A stretch of DNA of 64,000 nt from a virus. A program made the position numbers and the translations under genes. Numbering within the stretch: the first letter of the stretch is position 1; each line of letters begins with the position of its first letter. A model generated the notes under the pieces. It worked only from the letters and a program-made list of their open reading frames with translations. It was not told where the DNA came from and did not search any database. Location of the stretch: the IMG/VR virus record IMGVR_UViG_3300034102_001457, positions 1-64,000 of that record; one strand, written 5' to 3'. Below, one piece after another: positions 37,998 through 47,492 of this stretch.

Positions 37998-39743
37998 ATG
38001 AGTTATGAACTGAAGGTAATCAAAGATTATCCGATTGGCTTTTGGCCTCTGGATGAGTCTTCGGGTACCACTGCCGCAGATATCTCTGGATGTGGAAATA
38101 ACGCTACTTATGTAGGGTCTCCTGCATCTAATATGCTGCCAATTATTCCAGGCGGCGGGTCAGGAACAAAGATAACCAATACTGCTTATATAACAGTACC
38201 AACATCAAAAGACTTCTATGGTTCATCTGTTTCAAATGGGCTAGGCAACAAATATTCTTCAGACAATGACTTTACATTAGAGCTATGGGTAAGTCCATCT
38301 ATTCAGTCATCTAACCTAACAACCTTATTTGCAGACACTACAGATAAAATTGGTTTGTATTGGGAAAAGGGAGATGTCGTATTTAAGGTTACCGACACAG
38401 AACAAATTAGGTGGGCTACAACTTATACCAAAAAGGCAATGCATATTGTAGGCATATATTCCGTAAGCTCTATTTCTTTATATATCGACGGAACTCAAGT
38501 AGCAAATAAAACCATAGACTCTAATTTTAAATTTACAAATACATCGCTAGATCTACAGATAGGACCAACTTCAGATGCGGGAGACTACCTTGTAGTAGAT
38601 GCTCCAGCAGTTTATCGATATGGACTAAACGAGGCATCTATTAAAAGACATTATAACGATGCTAATTATTACATTCAGCCAATACATGTTGTTAACCCAG
38701 AAGAAGGAGTTTTATTTTCTTGCTCTGACAGAACAAATAGAATAGATTTTAGTTACACCTATGGGGTCGATACCGAATGGGATAGCCTTATAGATTCAAA
38801 TACTTATTATGACGACAAAGGAAAGTATATTGGATTTATCCCAACCTCTACCCCCCAATCAAAATCATATGTAATTGATGACTTTATTTTCATTCCAATG
38901 GAGTCAGGTTTTGTAAATTCTAAAATTGAATGGCGTAATGAATTAGGTATATCCGTTCAGACTAGCACTGATGGGGTAAGCTACCTAAACTGTGTAAATG
39001 GAGAAGCGGTGCCTCAGTATAGAAAGGGAAACTTTAATACAAGCGGTCTTCTATATATTAAAATAACTATGTCTACCACAGACGCCAGCAAGTTCTTGCC
39101 AAGATTATCGTTTTTTTCAATTAAGTTTTATAGCCAGTCTAAAATTTATGCTGATAATTTTAATAGTTATATTGAATCTAGCAATCAATTTGCCATAGGG
39201 TCCTTAAACTACTCTCCCCTGATGAGACATTATAATAATGGGATTAGGCCAAATTCAGGATATGGATTTGATATAAGTCCTAATTCAATTATAAATACAG
39301 TAGAGATGTTTTTTACTCCTAAAACAAATGGAGCCAATACTTTATTCTATGATCCAATAACTGGCACCAAGTATGCCTGGAATGGGTCTGGCGTGGTCTC
39401 TAAGGCCTCTATAAGCAAAGTTTATATCAATGGGGTAGATAAGACCTCACAGACCAATATAAGCAATTTCCTGGTCGCTGGAGAGCCTCACCACGTAGTT
39501 CTTGTATTTGATGGGGCTGTAAATGGACCCATTCAGTTTAATTATGAAAATACAGGCGGCCCAGATAATTTATACAACAACATATCGCTATATAATAGAG
39601 AGCTTACTCAGTCAGACGTTACTACCCATTTTGATTTATATTGCGGAAGACCTGCTTCTACAATAATAGATCCAGTAATGAGCCTGACAGAATTGCCTGC
39701 TGAATACTATGACAATGACTGGGTTGTGGTTCAAAGCGTATAA
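37998..39743 (+). CDS. Large LamG-containing fibre protein
   Basis: 581 aa. GFWPLDESSGTTAADISGCG at residues 14-33, then DFTLELWVSP, SLYIDGTQVANKTID and PAVYRYGLNEASIKRHYND form a complete LamG domain (about 10-220). A second lectin-like domain is seen near the end (VEMFFTPKTNGANTLFYDPI, HHVVLVFDGA, NISLYNRELTQSDVTTHFDL). Last fibre gene before the head genes. Confidence 0.8.
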   Translation: MSYELKVIKDYPIGFWPLDESSGTTAADISGCGNNATYVGSPASNMLPIIPGGGSGTKITNTAYITVPTSKDFYGSSVSNGLGNKYSSDNDFTLELWVSPSIQSSNLTTLFADTTDKIGLYWEKGDVVFKVTDTEQIRWATTYTKKAMHIVGIYSVSSISLYIDGTQVANKTIDSNFKFTNTSLDLQIGPTSDAGDYLVVDAPAVYRYGLNEASIKRHYNDANYYIQPIHVVNPEEGVLFSCSDRTNRIDFSYTYGVDTEWDSLIDSNTYYDDKGKYIGFIPTSTPQSKSYVIDDFIFIPMESGFVNSKIEWRNELGISVQTSTDGVSYLNCVNGEAVPQYRKGNFNTSGLLYIKITMSTTDASKFLPRLSFFSIKFYSQSKIYADNFNSYIESSNQFAIGSLNYSPLMRHYNNGIRPNSGYGFDISPNSIINTVEMFFTPKTNGANTLFYDPITGTKYAWNGSGVVSKASISKVYINGVDKTSQTNISNFLVAGEPHHVVLVFDGAVNGPIQFNYENTGGPDNLYNNISLYNRELTQSDVTTHFDLYCGRPASTIIDPVMSLTELPAEYYDNDWVVVQSV

Positions 39744-39744
39744 A

Positions 39745-39765
39745 TTTGTCACATTGAGTGACAAA
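39745..39765. terminator. Hairpin between fibre block and head genes
   Basis: TTTGTCAC-ATTGA-GTGACAAA, 8-base stem, just after the stop of the LamG protein. No strong T-run follows on either strand, so termination is uncertain. Confidence 0.5.
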
Positions 39766-39805
39766 AAGCTGGACTTAGACAGTAAATAATGGTAAAATAA
39801 AACTT

Positions 39806-40144
39806 ATGGAAATGAATAACATACGTCGTCAAGTAATAGAAGAATCACCACTTGGGATATATGTGTGGGAAATGCCTGATGGCAGATGGATTGGAGATGA
39901 CGATGGGAACTTTCTTTCAGTCACGGCCAAAAAAGGAAATAGATCCCTCATCGATGCTTTGGCTAGAGAAGTTCGCTCATATGGCATATATGAAGGCGGG
40001 CCTAAGTTTCTTTCCGCTAGGCGCAAAATTAACGACGAAGAATTTGCAGAACAAAAGCAAAGACTTGAATGGGGACTAGTTCCAGATCCATTTGATATTG
40101 GAAACTATAAAGACGAAATTAAAAAGTTAGGTAAATTGAAATGA
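39806..40144 (+). CDS. Conserved small protein before the portal gene, 112 aa
   Basis: Begins MEMNNIRRQVIEESPLGIYV; WEMPDGRWIGDDDGNFLSV is the most striking part, and the C-terminus is charged (EEFAEQKQRLEWGLVPDPFD). Its stop overlaps the portal start (ATGA). TAAAAT (39793-39798) ends 7 bases before its ATG, so the head transcript seems leaderless. Unknown function, possibly in head assembly. Confidence 0.65.
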   Translation: MEMNNIRRQVIEESPLGIYVWEMPDGRWIGDDDGNFLSVTAKKGNRSLIDALAREVRSYGIYEGGPKFLSARRKINDEEFAEQKQRLEWGLVPDPFDIGNYKDEIKKLGKLK

Positions 40145-41724
40145 CAAAGTATGTAGAAGATGATGACTCTCAGGATATTGTAGTTTCAAACGTAGCGGAC
40201 TGGATGAAGTTTAATACTCCAAGAGAAGAAACAACTACAGATTTATTTAAAGTAAGTGGAGAAGAGCTTACAAAGATTTCAGGGCTTAGCCCAGCATTTC
40301 GTCGCAAGATGAATAGAGACCTTCAAAAAAGATTCCAGGGTATTGATGGAACAGAAACTCAGCAGAACTTATTGCAGCAAGCAGTTACTGGCTACGCAAT
40401 GTTTGATCTTGTTGAGCCTCCATACAACCTAGACTACCTATCAACTATTTACGAAATTTCCCCATACAACTATTCAGCAATTAATGCTAAGGTTTCAAAT
40501 ATTGTGGGTCTTGGACACGACTTTATTGAAACACGTAAGACGCAAGAAGCTTTTGATAATATTACAGATGATAAGTCATTAGAACGTGCCCGTCGTAAAT
40601 TAAATCGTCTTCGCCAAGATCTTTATGACTGGCTAGAAGAATGTAATGAAGAAGAAACATTTACTGAAACTTTAATTAAGGCTTACACAGATGTTGAAGC
40701 AACAGGCAATGGCTACATTGAAATCGGAAGAACGTCAGCAGGTAAGATTGGATATATTGGACATATCCCAGCAAAGACAATGCGTGTGCGCCGCCTACGT
40801 GATGGCTTTATTCAATTGCTTTATGGCAAGGCAGTTTTCTTCCGCACATTTGGAGATCAAGAAACAGAGAATCCAATTGCAGGCGGGCTAGATAGACCGA
40901 ATGAAATTATTCACCTAAAGAAGTATACGCCTACAAATAACTATTACGGTATCCCAGACATTGTGGCCTCATCAAATGCTATGGCAGGAAATGAATTTGC
41001 TGGAAAGTATAACCTAGATTACTTTGAAAACAAAGCAGTCCCTCGCTATATTATTACAGTAAAAGGAGCAAAGCTTTCTACGGAGTCTGAGCGTAAGCTA
41101 CTTGAGTTTTTCCAGGTTGGGTTAAGAGGAAAGAATCACAGATCCCTTTATATTCCGCTTCCACCAGATTCCCCAGATTCTAAAACTGAATTTAAGATGG
41201 AGCCAATTGAGGCAGGAACTCAAGAGTCTTCATTTAACGTATATCGTAAATCAAATAGAGACGAAATCCTTCTATCCCACCGTGTGCCAATTAATAAAAT
41301 TGGAACCCCAGAAGGAGTTAACTTGGCGGTGGCAAGAGATGCCGATAAGACATTTAGAGAGCAAGTATGTCGTCCAGCACAAATGAATTTGGAAAAGAAA
41401 TTAAATAAGATCATTGAAGAGATGACAGATGCCCTTATTCTTAAATTTAATGAGCTTACCCTGACAGATGAAGACACTCAATCTAAAATTGATGAGCGTT
41501 ATTTAAGAATGCAGGTAGTGACTCCTAATGAAATAAGAATTAGAATGGGCATGGTTCCACTTGAGGGTGGAGATAAAGTTGTTGAATTAAAGCCACAGGC
41601 ACAGGCAGAGACCAGAGCACAGGCAGGCAAAACCAGAACTAGAGATTCTGAAAGGTCTGCAAATTCCCCCGATATTTCTGGAGAGGGAAGAAATGCTCAA
41701 GGAGATGGAAGACAAGTCGACTAA
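40141..41724 (+). CDS. Portal protein
   Basis: 527 aa, the usual size. Helical N-terminus, then the portal wing/stem with VEATGNGYIEIGRTSAGKIG, the motif NNYYGIPDIVASSNAMAGNE and the loop LLSHRVPINKIGTPEG that are typical of PBSX/HK97-type portals; a disordered Gln/Arg-rich end (from ELKPQAQAETRAQAGKTRT). Forms the dodecameric ring through which DNA is packaged. No terminase gene precedes it. Confidence 0.88.
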   Translation: MTKYVEDDDSQDIVVSNVADWMKFNTPREETTTDLFKVSGEELTKISGLSPAFRRKMNRDLQKRFQGIDGTETQQNLLQQAVTGYAMFDLVEPPYNLDYLSTIYEISPYNYSAINAKVSNIVGLGHDFIETRKTQEAFDNITDDKSLERARRKLNRLRQDLYDWLEECNEEETFTETLIKAYTDVEATGNGYIEIGRTSAGKIGYIGHIPAKTMRVRRLRDGFIQLLYGKAVFFRTFGDQETENPIAGGLDRPNEIIHLKKYTPTNNYYGIPDIVASSNAMAGNEFAGKYNLDYFENKAVPRYIITVKGAKLSTESERKLLEFFQVGLRGKNHRSLYIPLPPDSPDSKTEFKMEPIEAGTQESSFNVYRKSNRDEILLSHRVPINKIGTPEGVNLAVARDADKTFREQVCRPAQMNLEKKLNKIIEEMTDALILKFNELTLTDEDTQSKIDERYLRMQVVTPNEIRIRMGMVPLEGGDKVVELKPQAQAETRAQAGKTRTRDSERSANSPDISGEGRNAQGDGRQVD

Positions 41725-41777
41725 CCCTGCTCAACCATTATTTGCCTTATATACGATAACGTTATAAAATTAAGCAT

Positions 41778-43076
41778 ATGAACATTGAAAAATCCTTATG
41801 GTCTTCCAATGGCGATCAGATAGTTTTATCGGTCCCATTTACAAAAGTCAACCGTGAAAAGCGTACTGTCTCGGGCTTTGCAACACTAGACAACGTTGAT
41901 CAGACAGGTGACGTAGTTACCATGGAAGCAAGCATTAAAGCTTTTGAAAATTTCCGTGGAAACATTCGTGAGATGCACAGCTCAAACGCAGTAGGCAAAA
42001 TGATTTCATTTAAGCCAGAAACATACTATGATGCAAAGTCACAAGAATTTTACAACGGAGTTTATGTAGATGCATATGTTTCAAAAGGCGCTCAGGATAC
42101 CTGGGAAAAAGTTCTAGACGGAACACTAACAGGATTTTCAATCGGCGGAAAGATCATTGAATCAGACAACGAAGTTAACAAGTCAACTGGCAAGACTACA
42201 AGATTTATCAAAGATTACTCATTGATGGAACTTTCAATTGTCGACTCTCCAGCAAACGAACTTTGCAACATCTTGTCTATATCTAAGATGAATGGCGAAC
42301 TAATATTTAAAGGAATAGCAACTGAGGTTAAAGCAGAAAACATTTTTTATTGTGCAGACTCAGACTCAGTATTTATTTCAACAGAAGCATCATACGATTC
42401 CCCAGTTACAGGAAAACCTGCAACACTAATTGGATGGGTAGAGTCAAACGATGTTAACAAAGCAAAAGAAATAAACAAGATTCTTGATTTACATAAAAAA
42501 TCAAGATTGTCCACGCCTGAAACACAAATTGCAAAACAGGCAGACATAGAAGGAGGTAATGAAGTGTCAGAGAATACAGAAAACACAACAGTCGAAGAGA
42601 CTGTAGTAGCAGAAGCACCAGTTGTTGCTGAAGAAGCACCAGCAGTTGAAGAAGCACCAGTAGAAGACGCTCCTGCCGAAACTCTAGAAAAAGCAGCCGA
42701 TGTATCAGAAGTTATGGTTGATGAACCTGATTTTGCTAAAATGCTTGGCGACCTTAAGGGATTTTTCTCAGAGACATTGAATAAAGCTACAGAAGCAAAT
42801 GCAGTACAGGTTTCAACAATTAAAGATACAGTTGAAGCGTTCAGCAAGAGCGTAGATAGCCGAATTTCAGAGTTGGCAGAACAACACACAGCACTCTCAA
42901 CTGCTGTTGAAAATATCAAGAACACGATTGATGGTGTACAGAAGCGTGTCGATGCAGTAGAATCAGAGACTGCAATTAAGAAGTCCTCTGACCTTGGCGG
43001 GTCTCAGGAAGTAATGATCAAAAAATCAAAGTGGAACGGTTCTTTCCTTGGTTCCGTGAACGAAATTTTTAACTAA
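41778..43076 (+). CDS. XkdF-like prohead protease with scaffold-like C-terminus
   Basis: 432 aa. Protease domain residues 1-165: H67 in REMHSSNAVGKM, S121 in LTGFSIGGKI and MELSIVDSPANE (150-161), as in the XkdF/HK97 serine-protease family. Residues about 265-310 are Glu/Ala/Pro-rich (EAPVVAEEAPAVEEAPVEDA) and 315-410 a helical coiled coil, as expected of a scaffold fused to its protease. Starts 7 bases after TAAAAT (41765-41770), so a separate leaderless promoter is likely. Confidence 0.85.
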   Translation: MNIEKSLWSSNGDQIVLSVPFTKVNREKRTVSGFATLDNVDQTGDVVTMEASIKAFENFRGNIREMHSSNAVGKMISFKPETYYDAKSQEFYNGVYVDAYVSKGAQDTWEKVLDGTLTGFSIGGKIIESDNEVNKSTGKTTRFIKDYSLMELSIVDSPANELCNILSISKMNGELIFKGIATEVKAENIFYCADSDSVFISTEASYDSPVTGKPATLIGWVESNDVNKAKEINKILDLHKKSRLSTPETQIAKQADIEGGNEVSENTENTTVEETVVAEAPVVAEEAPAVEEAPVEDAPAETLEKAADVSEVMVDEPDFAKMLGDLKGFFSETLNKATEANAVQVSTIKDTVEAFSKSVDSRISELAEQHTALSTAVENIKNTIDGVQKRVDAVESETAIKKSSDLGGSQEVMIKKSKWNGSFLGSVNEIFN

Positions 43077-43100
43077 AATAAAGGTAGGTGAAAATATAAA

Positions 43101-44150
43101 ATGAGTAATGAAAACTTAGAAAAAGCTATCGCTGCAGGTACAACTGCAACAGGTACTTTTGCAGGAGTTACAGGTGTCGGCGGTCAGCATAAAGCTGGCG
43201 AGTCAGGCAATGCTGGTCTCCTAAACGCAGAACAATCAGCTCGCTTCCTGGACTACATGTTCGACGCTACCGTAATTGGTAAGGTCGCCCGTACAGTTCG
43301 TATGAAGGCAGACACATCTGAGATTGATCGTATGTCCGTTGGTGAGAAGCTTATGAAGCTTGCAACCGAAGGTGACAATACAGCCGTAAATGGCGCAGTA
43401 ACTTTCTCAAAAATCTCTTTGACAACAAAGAAACTCCGCATGGATTGGGAGCTTTCAACAGAGTCTCTAGAAGATAACATCGAAGGTGCAGATCTTGAAG
43501 ATCATATTGCACGTTTGATGGCAACACAGGCAGGTAATGACATTGAAGATGTAATCCTCAATGGAGATACTGCACTAACAGGCGATGCCCTATACAAGTC
43601 ATTTGATGGCGTTGTAAAGAAGGCAAAGGCTAATGCACACGTAGTAGATGCTCTTGGAGCAGGCGTAAGCCGTGAGTTGTTTAACAAGGCACTCAAGGCA
43701 ATGCCACGTAAGTACAAGCAACGTCGTGCAGACCTTCGCTTCCTAGCAGGATCAAACCTGATTCAGGATTTCCTATATGCTAACAGCATTGGAACAAACC
43801 AAACAATTCCACAAGATATCGCATCAAGCGTAATCCGTGGTGGAACTGCACCTCTAGGTGGACCAGCAGGATATGTGGCACCATTCGCATTCGGTATTCC
43901 GATTGTTGAAGTACCACTTCTTAATGAGACACAGACAGGTTCATACACATCTCCATCAGGAGTACACGGCGACGTCCACTTGACATTCCCAAATAACGTA
44001 GTTATTGGTATCAAGCGTGATGTAACAGTTTACCGCTTCTTCGAGCCACGTAAGGACTCAATCGAGTACACATTGTATACTCGTGTTGGCGTTCAAATCG
44101 AGCAGGCAGACGCCTGGGTAGTTGTTCGCAACGTTAAGGTTGCTTCCTAA
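43101..44150 (+). CDS. Major capsid protein (HK97 fold)
   Basis: 349 aa. LLNAEQSARFLDYMFDATVI near the start, the E-loop/spine region VTFSKISLTTKKLRMDWELS, IEDVILNGDTAL, MPRKYKQRRADLRFLAGSNL and the P-domain/A-domain end NNVVIGIKRDVTVYRFFEPR, then GVQIEQADAWVVVRNV: a typical HK97-fold capsid protein. It follows the protease/scaffold gene and ends at a strong terminator. Its codon use is tuned (more C-ending codons) relative to neighbours, as in highly expressed genes. Confidence 0.9.
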   Translation: MSNENLEKAIAAGTTATGTFAGVTGVGGQHKAGESGNAGLLNAEQSARFLDYMFDATVIGKVARTVRMKADTSEIDRMSVGEKLMKLATEGDNTAVNGAVTFSKISLTTKKLRMDWELSTESLEDNIEGADLEDHIARLMATQAGNDIEDVILNGDTALTGDALYKSFDGVVKKAKANAHVVDALGAGVSRELFNKALKAMPRKYKQRRADLRFLAGSNLIQDFLYANSIGTNQTIPQDIASSVIRGGTAPLGGPAGYVAPFAFGIPIVEVPLLNETQTGSYTSPSGVHGDVHLTFPNNVVIGIKRDVTVYRFFEPRKDSIEYTLYTRVGVQIEQADAWVVVRNVKVAS

Positions 44151-44177
44151 TTAATTAGGATTTAACCAGCTGGAAAG

Positions 44178-44203
44178 GCCCCCAATTAATTTTGGGGGCT
44201 TTT
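44178..44203 (+). terminator. Intrinsic terminator after the capsid gene
   Basis: GCCCCCAA (44178-44185) pairs with TTGGGGGC (44192-44199), followed by TTTTCATTTT. Confidence 0.9.
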
Positions 44204-44255
44204 CATTTTAATTTAACAATGCTATAATTGCTTTAAGTAGAAATAGGAGATTTGC

Positions 44256-44657
44256 ATGTCATTTGAGACATTAAAGATATCAGAGCTAAAAAAGATTGCA
44301 GAAGACTTTGCAGTCGATGCCGACGGCCTAAAGACTAAAGCCGACATTGTTGCCGCTCTTGCAGAAGAGGGCGTTACTTGGTCTGTATATAACAGCACTA
44401 TTAAAAAGATAGAAGAAGAGTCAGAAGATATGTCAGTAGAAATATTGCCAAAGTTTGATCCAAAAGCAGCACAGCCAGAAAACACAGTATTAGTAAGAAT
44501 GACAAGAGAGAACTTTAGATTTGATATTATGGGAGTCACCTTCACAAAAGAACACCCATTCGTAGCAGTATCTGAAGATGTAGCACAAGAAATTTTTGAT
44601 AAGGAGGAGGGCTTTAGATTAGCGTCTCCCAGAGAAGTACAGGAGTACTACAGTTAA
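44256..44657 (+). CDS. SAP/HeH-domain protein after the capsid gene
   Basis: 133 aa. The N-terminal 45 residues (LKISELKKIAEDFAVDADGL, then KTKADIVAALAEEG) form a small helix-extended-helix (SAP/Rho-N-like) domain; the C-terminal half is beta-rich (TVLVRMTRENFRFDIMGVTF). Genes with this plan often follow phage capsid genes; a role in head completion or DNA contact is possible. TATAAT at 44223-44228 and TAGGAGA precede it. Confidence 0.7.
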   Translation: MSFETLKISELKKIAEDFAVDADGLKTKADIVAALAEEGVTWSVYNSTIKKIEEESEDMSVEILPKFDPKAAQPENTVLVRMTRENFRFDIMGVTFTKEHPFVAVSEDVAQEIFDKEEGFRLASPREVQEYYS

Positions 44658-44671
44658 TCTAAGCCTATAAA

Positions 44672-45652
44672 ATGGCAGAGATATTAATTAATTCACAATC
44701 ACCGATTGTCCATCAGATCTTTTGGAATGGTGACATTGCAGTTGCTGACGCTTTACCTGTTGTAAAAATATATGACGTAACGCTAGATGCAAGAGTTAGC
44801 CCTGCCGTACTCCCAACAACCGTACTTGCAACAATAACCTCTACACTAGACGAAAATAATCCTGGAACGTATGTGGTTAACGTGCCCTATGCTCTTACAA
44901 ATAGAAACAAAACATTAAAGGTAAATTGGGAATACTCCGTAGGAGGGGTGGCGGTAGTAAGATCAGATGATGTACAGGTAGTAACTCCATACATAGACTT
45001 CAACTATATTCAAGATCTTGGATATAGCACAGATTCTTCAGACCCGTCATATAAGTCTTACAAAGAATTAATTAGAGCAGAAAGATATGCTCGTAAACAA
45101 ATAGAAGAATATACAGGTCAGAAGTTTTATCTCTATGACGAGACTTTGACGGTATATGGGTATGAGTATGATACTCTTCCATTGCCAGCTAAAATTTATC
45201 AACTTCACACATTGTCTGTAAACGACATACTTCTCAGAGACAATATTAATAATATTGATAATTGGAACTTCCCAGTTCAAATTTCTGAGAGCGGATATTC
45301 AATTAGAATCAATAGAGCAGGAATGGTAGACAATACCGTATATACTGCTAACGGAATGGTTCCTCCAAGTATTCACGATTATTCAGGAGTGTTTCACTCT
45401 GGAGTTCCTTACAAAGTATTTGCAAGATTTGGCTGGGAGAAAGTTCCTGAGAACGTAGAATTAGCAACAGCTGAATTGATGAAAGATTATTTTTCTAAGG
45501 ATACTATCTGGCGCAACAAGTACGTAAAGTCTATATCTACATTCGATTGGGATTTTGAGTACACTGGAGATGCCTACACTGGCACAGGAAACGCCCTAGC
45601 AGATAATCTTTTAGCCGACTATGTCTTAACAATTAAAGCAGAGATTATATAA
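44672..45652 (+). CDS. Head-tail connector (adaptor) with extra N-terminal beta domain
   Basis: 326 aa. Residues 1-110 form an Ig-like or beta-sandwich domain (IVHQIFWNGDIAVADALPVV). The rest has IRAERYARKQIEEYTGQKFY and LATAELMKDYFSKDTIWRNK, the helices of gp6-like connector proteins that sit under the portal. The fused beta domain may decorate the neck. Overlaps the next gene by one base. Confidence 0.75.
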   Translation: MAEILINSQSPIVHQIFWNGDIAVADALPVVKIYDVTLDARVSPAVLPTTVLATITSTLDENNPGTYVVNVPYALTNRNKTLKVNWEYSVGGVAVVRSDDVQVVTPYIDFNYIQDLGYSTDSSDPSYKSYKELIRAERYARKQIEEYTGQKFYLYDETLTVYGYEYDTLPLPAKIYQLHTLSVNDILLRDNINNIDNWNFPVQISESGYSIRINRAGMVDNTVYTANGMVPPSIHDYSGVFHSGVPYKVFARFGWEKVPENVELATAELMKDYFSKDTIWRNKYVKSISTFDWDFEYTGDAYTGTGNALADNLLADYVLTIKAEII

Positions 45653-46080
45653 TGAGTAGCATCGTAGACTCTGTCTTGTCTATGAATTTAGATGTTTATA
45701 GACAGTTTGAAACTCAGGATCCAGATACTGGAGCAATCGTAAAAGAGTGGAATTACTATAAAACAATTGCATGTCACGCAAAGGGTGTAATTAGCAACTC
45801 TGCAACTACCAGATCTAGCGATAAACAAATTTTTTCAAATAAGTATTTAAATGATCAAGTTATTCAAGTAAGAACTTCTGAAAAATTAACAATCAGAGAA
45901 AAGGTAACTAACGTAAGAGATGTCGAGGGGAATACAATTTGGAATGAAATTAACTATCCAAACGAGACCCCAACAGTATTTGAAGTAATGGGAACAACAC
46001 CAATAACAGATCCATTTGGAAGAGTGATTGCTTATAACTCATCCCTAAAGAGATCGGAGAATCAGCAAATTGGACAATAG
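45652..46080 (+). CDS. Head closure protein
   Basis: 142 aa. LDVYRQFETQDPDTGAIVKE at the start and a beta-barrel body (KLTIREKVTNVRDVEGNTIW) with FEVMGTTPITDPFGRVIAYN fit the gp16/SPP1-type head closure family in both size and position, between adaptor and neck genes. Confidence 0.65.
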   Translation: MSSIVDSVLSMNLDVYRQFETQDPDTGAIVKEWNYYKTIACHAKGVISNSATTRSSDKQIFSNKYLNDQVIQVRTSEKLTIREKVTNVRDVEGNTIWNEINYPNETPTVFEVMGTTPITDPFGRVIAYNSSLKRSENQQIGQ

Positions 46081-46852
46081 CGGAATGCTGATTCAAGCAG
46101 CAAGCGGACTTGAAAGAATGATGTACTCTAATCAAAACGGACCATTAAAAGATAGTACAGTAGCTCAAATATCAGCATACGTATATTATGAGGCAGCAGT
46201 TATATCTAAGCTAACCACCAATAGAGCATTTCAAAATTCATTTGGCAAGCTAATGTTTGATCAGATAAATCTTGATTTTGGAAACTATATAGATGCATTG
46301 GCTAGAAGTAAGCCTAAGTCATTACACCACGTTTACGAATGGAAGAAGACGGGCAACAAGTCAGCCAGACTATTTAAATTAAACAAGGGCGTACAGGTAG
46401 GATTATCATTTAGCATCAACTATCAGTTTTTGCCATCCAGAACAATAGTCCCATCATCCAATGGTAAAAGAAGACATATGTTTATTGGCAAGGCTTCAGT
46501 CATGGAAAGAGGAGAGCCTTTGGTAATTAGGCCAAAGAACGCAGAGCGACTTGTTTTTGAGATAGATGGCGAAACGGTATTTATGCCAAAAGGAGCTTCG
46601 GTTACAGTTAAAAGACCTGGAGGCTCAGCGGCACGTAATCAATTTACACTAGCTCATTCAAGATTTTTTAGTGGCAATTTAATAAATGATTCAATCAAAA
46701 GATCTGGCTTTCAAAGACTATTCAACTCAAGCATAACAAAAGCACTAGGAGTACCATCAAACATTAAAAGAGTTCAGTATTCATTTTCAGCAAATACTAT
46801 TAGATCTCAGGCTGACGAAGCCTTGACCCTAGCATTCGGAGGTGCAATGTGA
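46070..46852 (+). CDS. Neck / HK97-gp10-like protein
   Basis: 260 aa with a TTG start 46070, 9 bases after GGAGA; ATG 46085 is an alternative. Contains LMFDQINLDFGNYIDALARS, HHVYEWKKTG and a basic region (IVPSSNGKRRHMFIGKASVM). The position between head closure and tail terminator and the general plan suit a tail-completion/gp10-like protein. Confidence 0.6.
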   Translation: MDNSGMLIQAASGLERMMYSNQNGPLKDSTVAQISAYVYYEAAVISKLTTNRAFQNSFGKLMFDQINLDFGNYIDALARSKPKSLHHVYEWKKTGNKSARLFKLNKGVQVGLSFSINYQFLPSRTIVPSSNGKRRHMFIGKASVMERGEPLVIRPKNAERLVFEIDGETVFMPKGASVTVKRPGGSAARNQFTLAHSRFFSGNLINDSIKRSGFQRLFNSSITKALGVPSNIKRVQYSFSANTIRSQADEALTLAFGGAM

Positions 46853-47379
46853 CGGCTAACTACAAGTTGGATGCAATGCTAGAATTAAGAAAGTATCTAT
46901 GGGAAGAGTTATCCAGCAGAGAGATATTTGACGCAGATGATTACTGGAGCGATAACCTAAACGAGAATATTGTCCCAATTATTCCAGTTCAGCAGGCTCC
47001 AGAATTAAATCAATTTATGAGCGGAAAGAAGCATATTGTCTATGACAAGATCGGGATGTCCTACGATGATAACTGGCTAATATGCTGTGAGCAGATTCTG
47101 TTTACCGTATATTCAACTGCGGTGGCAGAGATAAATGAGATTAGAAATTACATGACAGATGAGTTTAGAAGAATGGACGAGTCGGCTAGAGATATAAACA
47201 GATGGGCAGGACTTTCAGATAAGTTTAAATTCCATAGCGTACATATAGCCGACATATCCCCAACGGCGCCATCTGAAGAGCTTCAGGGATTCTTCTCTTC
47301 TGAGATTATCCTAGAGATAAAGTACTCAAGAGACACAGATACAAATGGGGCTTCAAGCACACTGGGCAGATTCCTCTAA
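46849..47379 (+). CDS. Tail terminator protein
   Basis: 176 aa; GTG start overlapping the previous stop. YKLDAMLELRKYLWEELSSR begins an alpha/beta protein with CCEQILFTVYSTAVAEINEI and EEIILEIKYSR-like strands near the end (SEIILEIKYSRDTD), the plan of minor capsid/tail terminator proteins placed just before the major tail gene. Confidence 0.65.
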   Translation: MTANYKLDAMLELRKYLWEELSSREIFDADDYWSDNLNENIVPIIPVQQAPELNQFMSGKKHIVYDKIGMSYDDNWLICCEQILFTVYSTAVAEINEIRNYMTDEFRRMDESARDINRWAGLSDKFKFHSVHIADISPTAPSEELQGFFSSEIILEIKYSRDTDTNGASSTLGRFL

Positions 47380-47492
47380 GGTTTGCGTTTTTACCCATAC
47401 TAATATAAACTTGGCTTAAGAGGAAAGAAGCCTAGCCAGCTTGAATTTAAGATTTAAATATATATATATTGAAATATAGGAGGAAAAAAACT

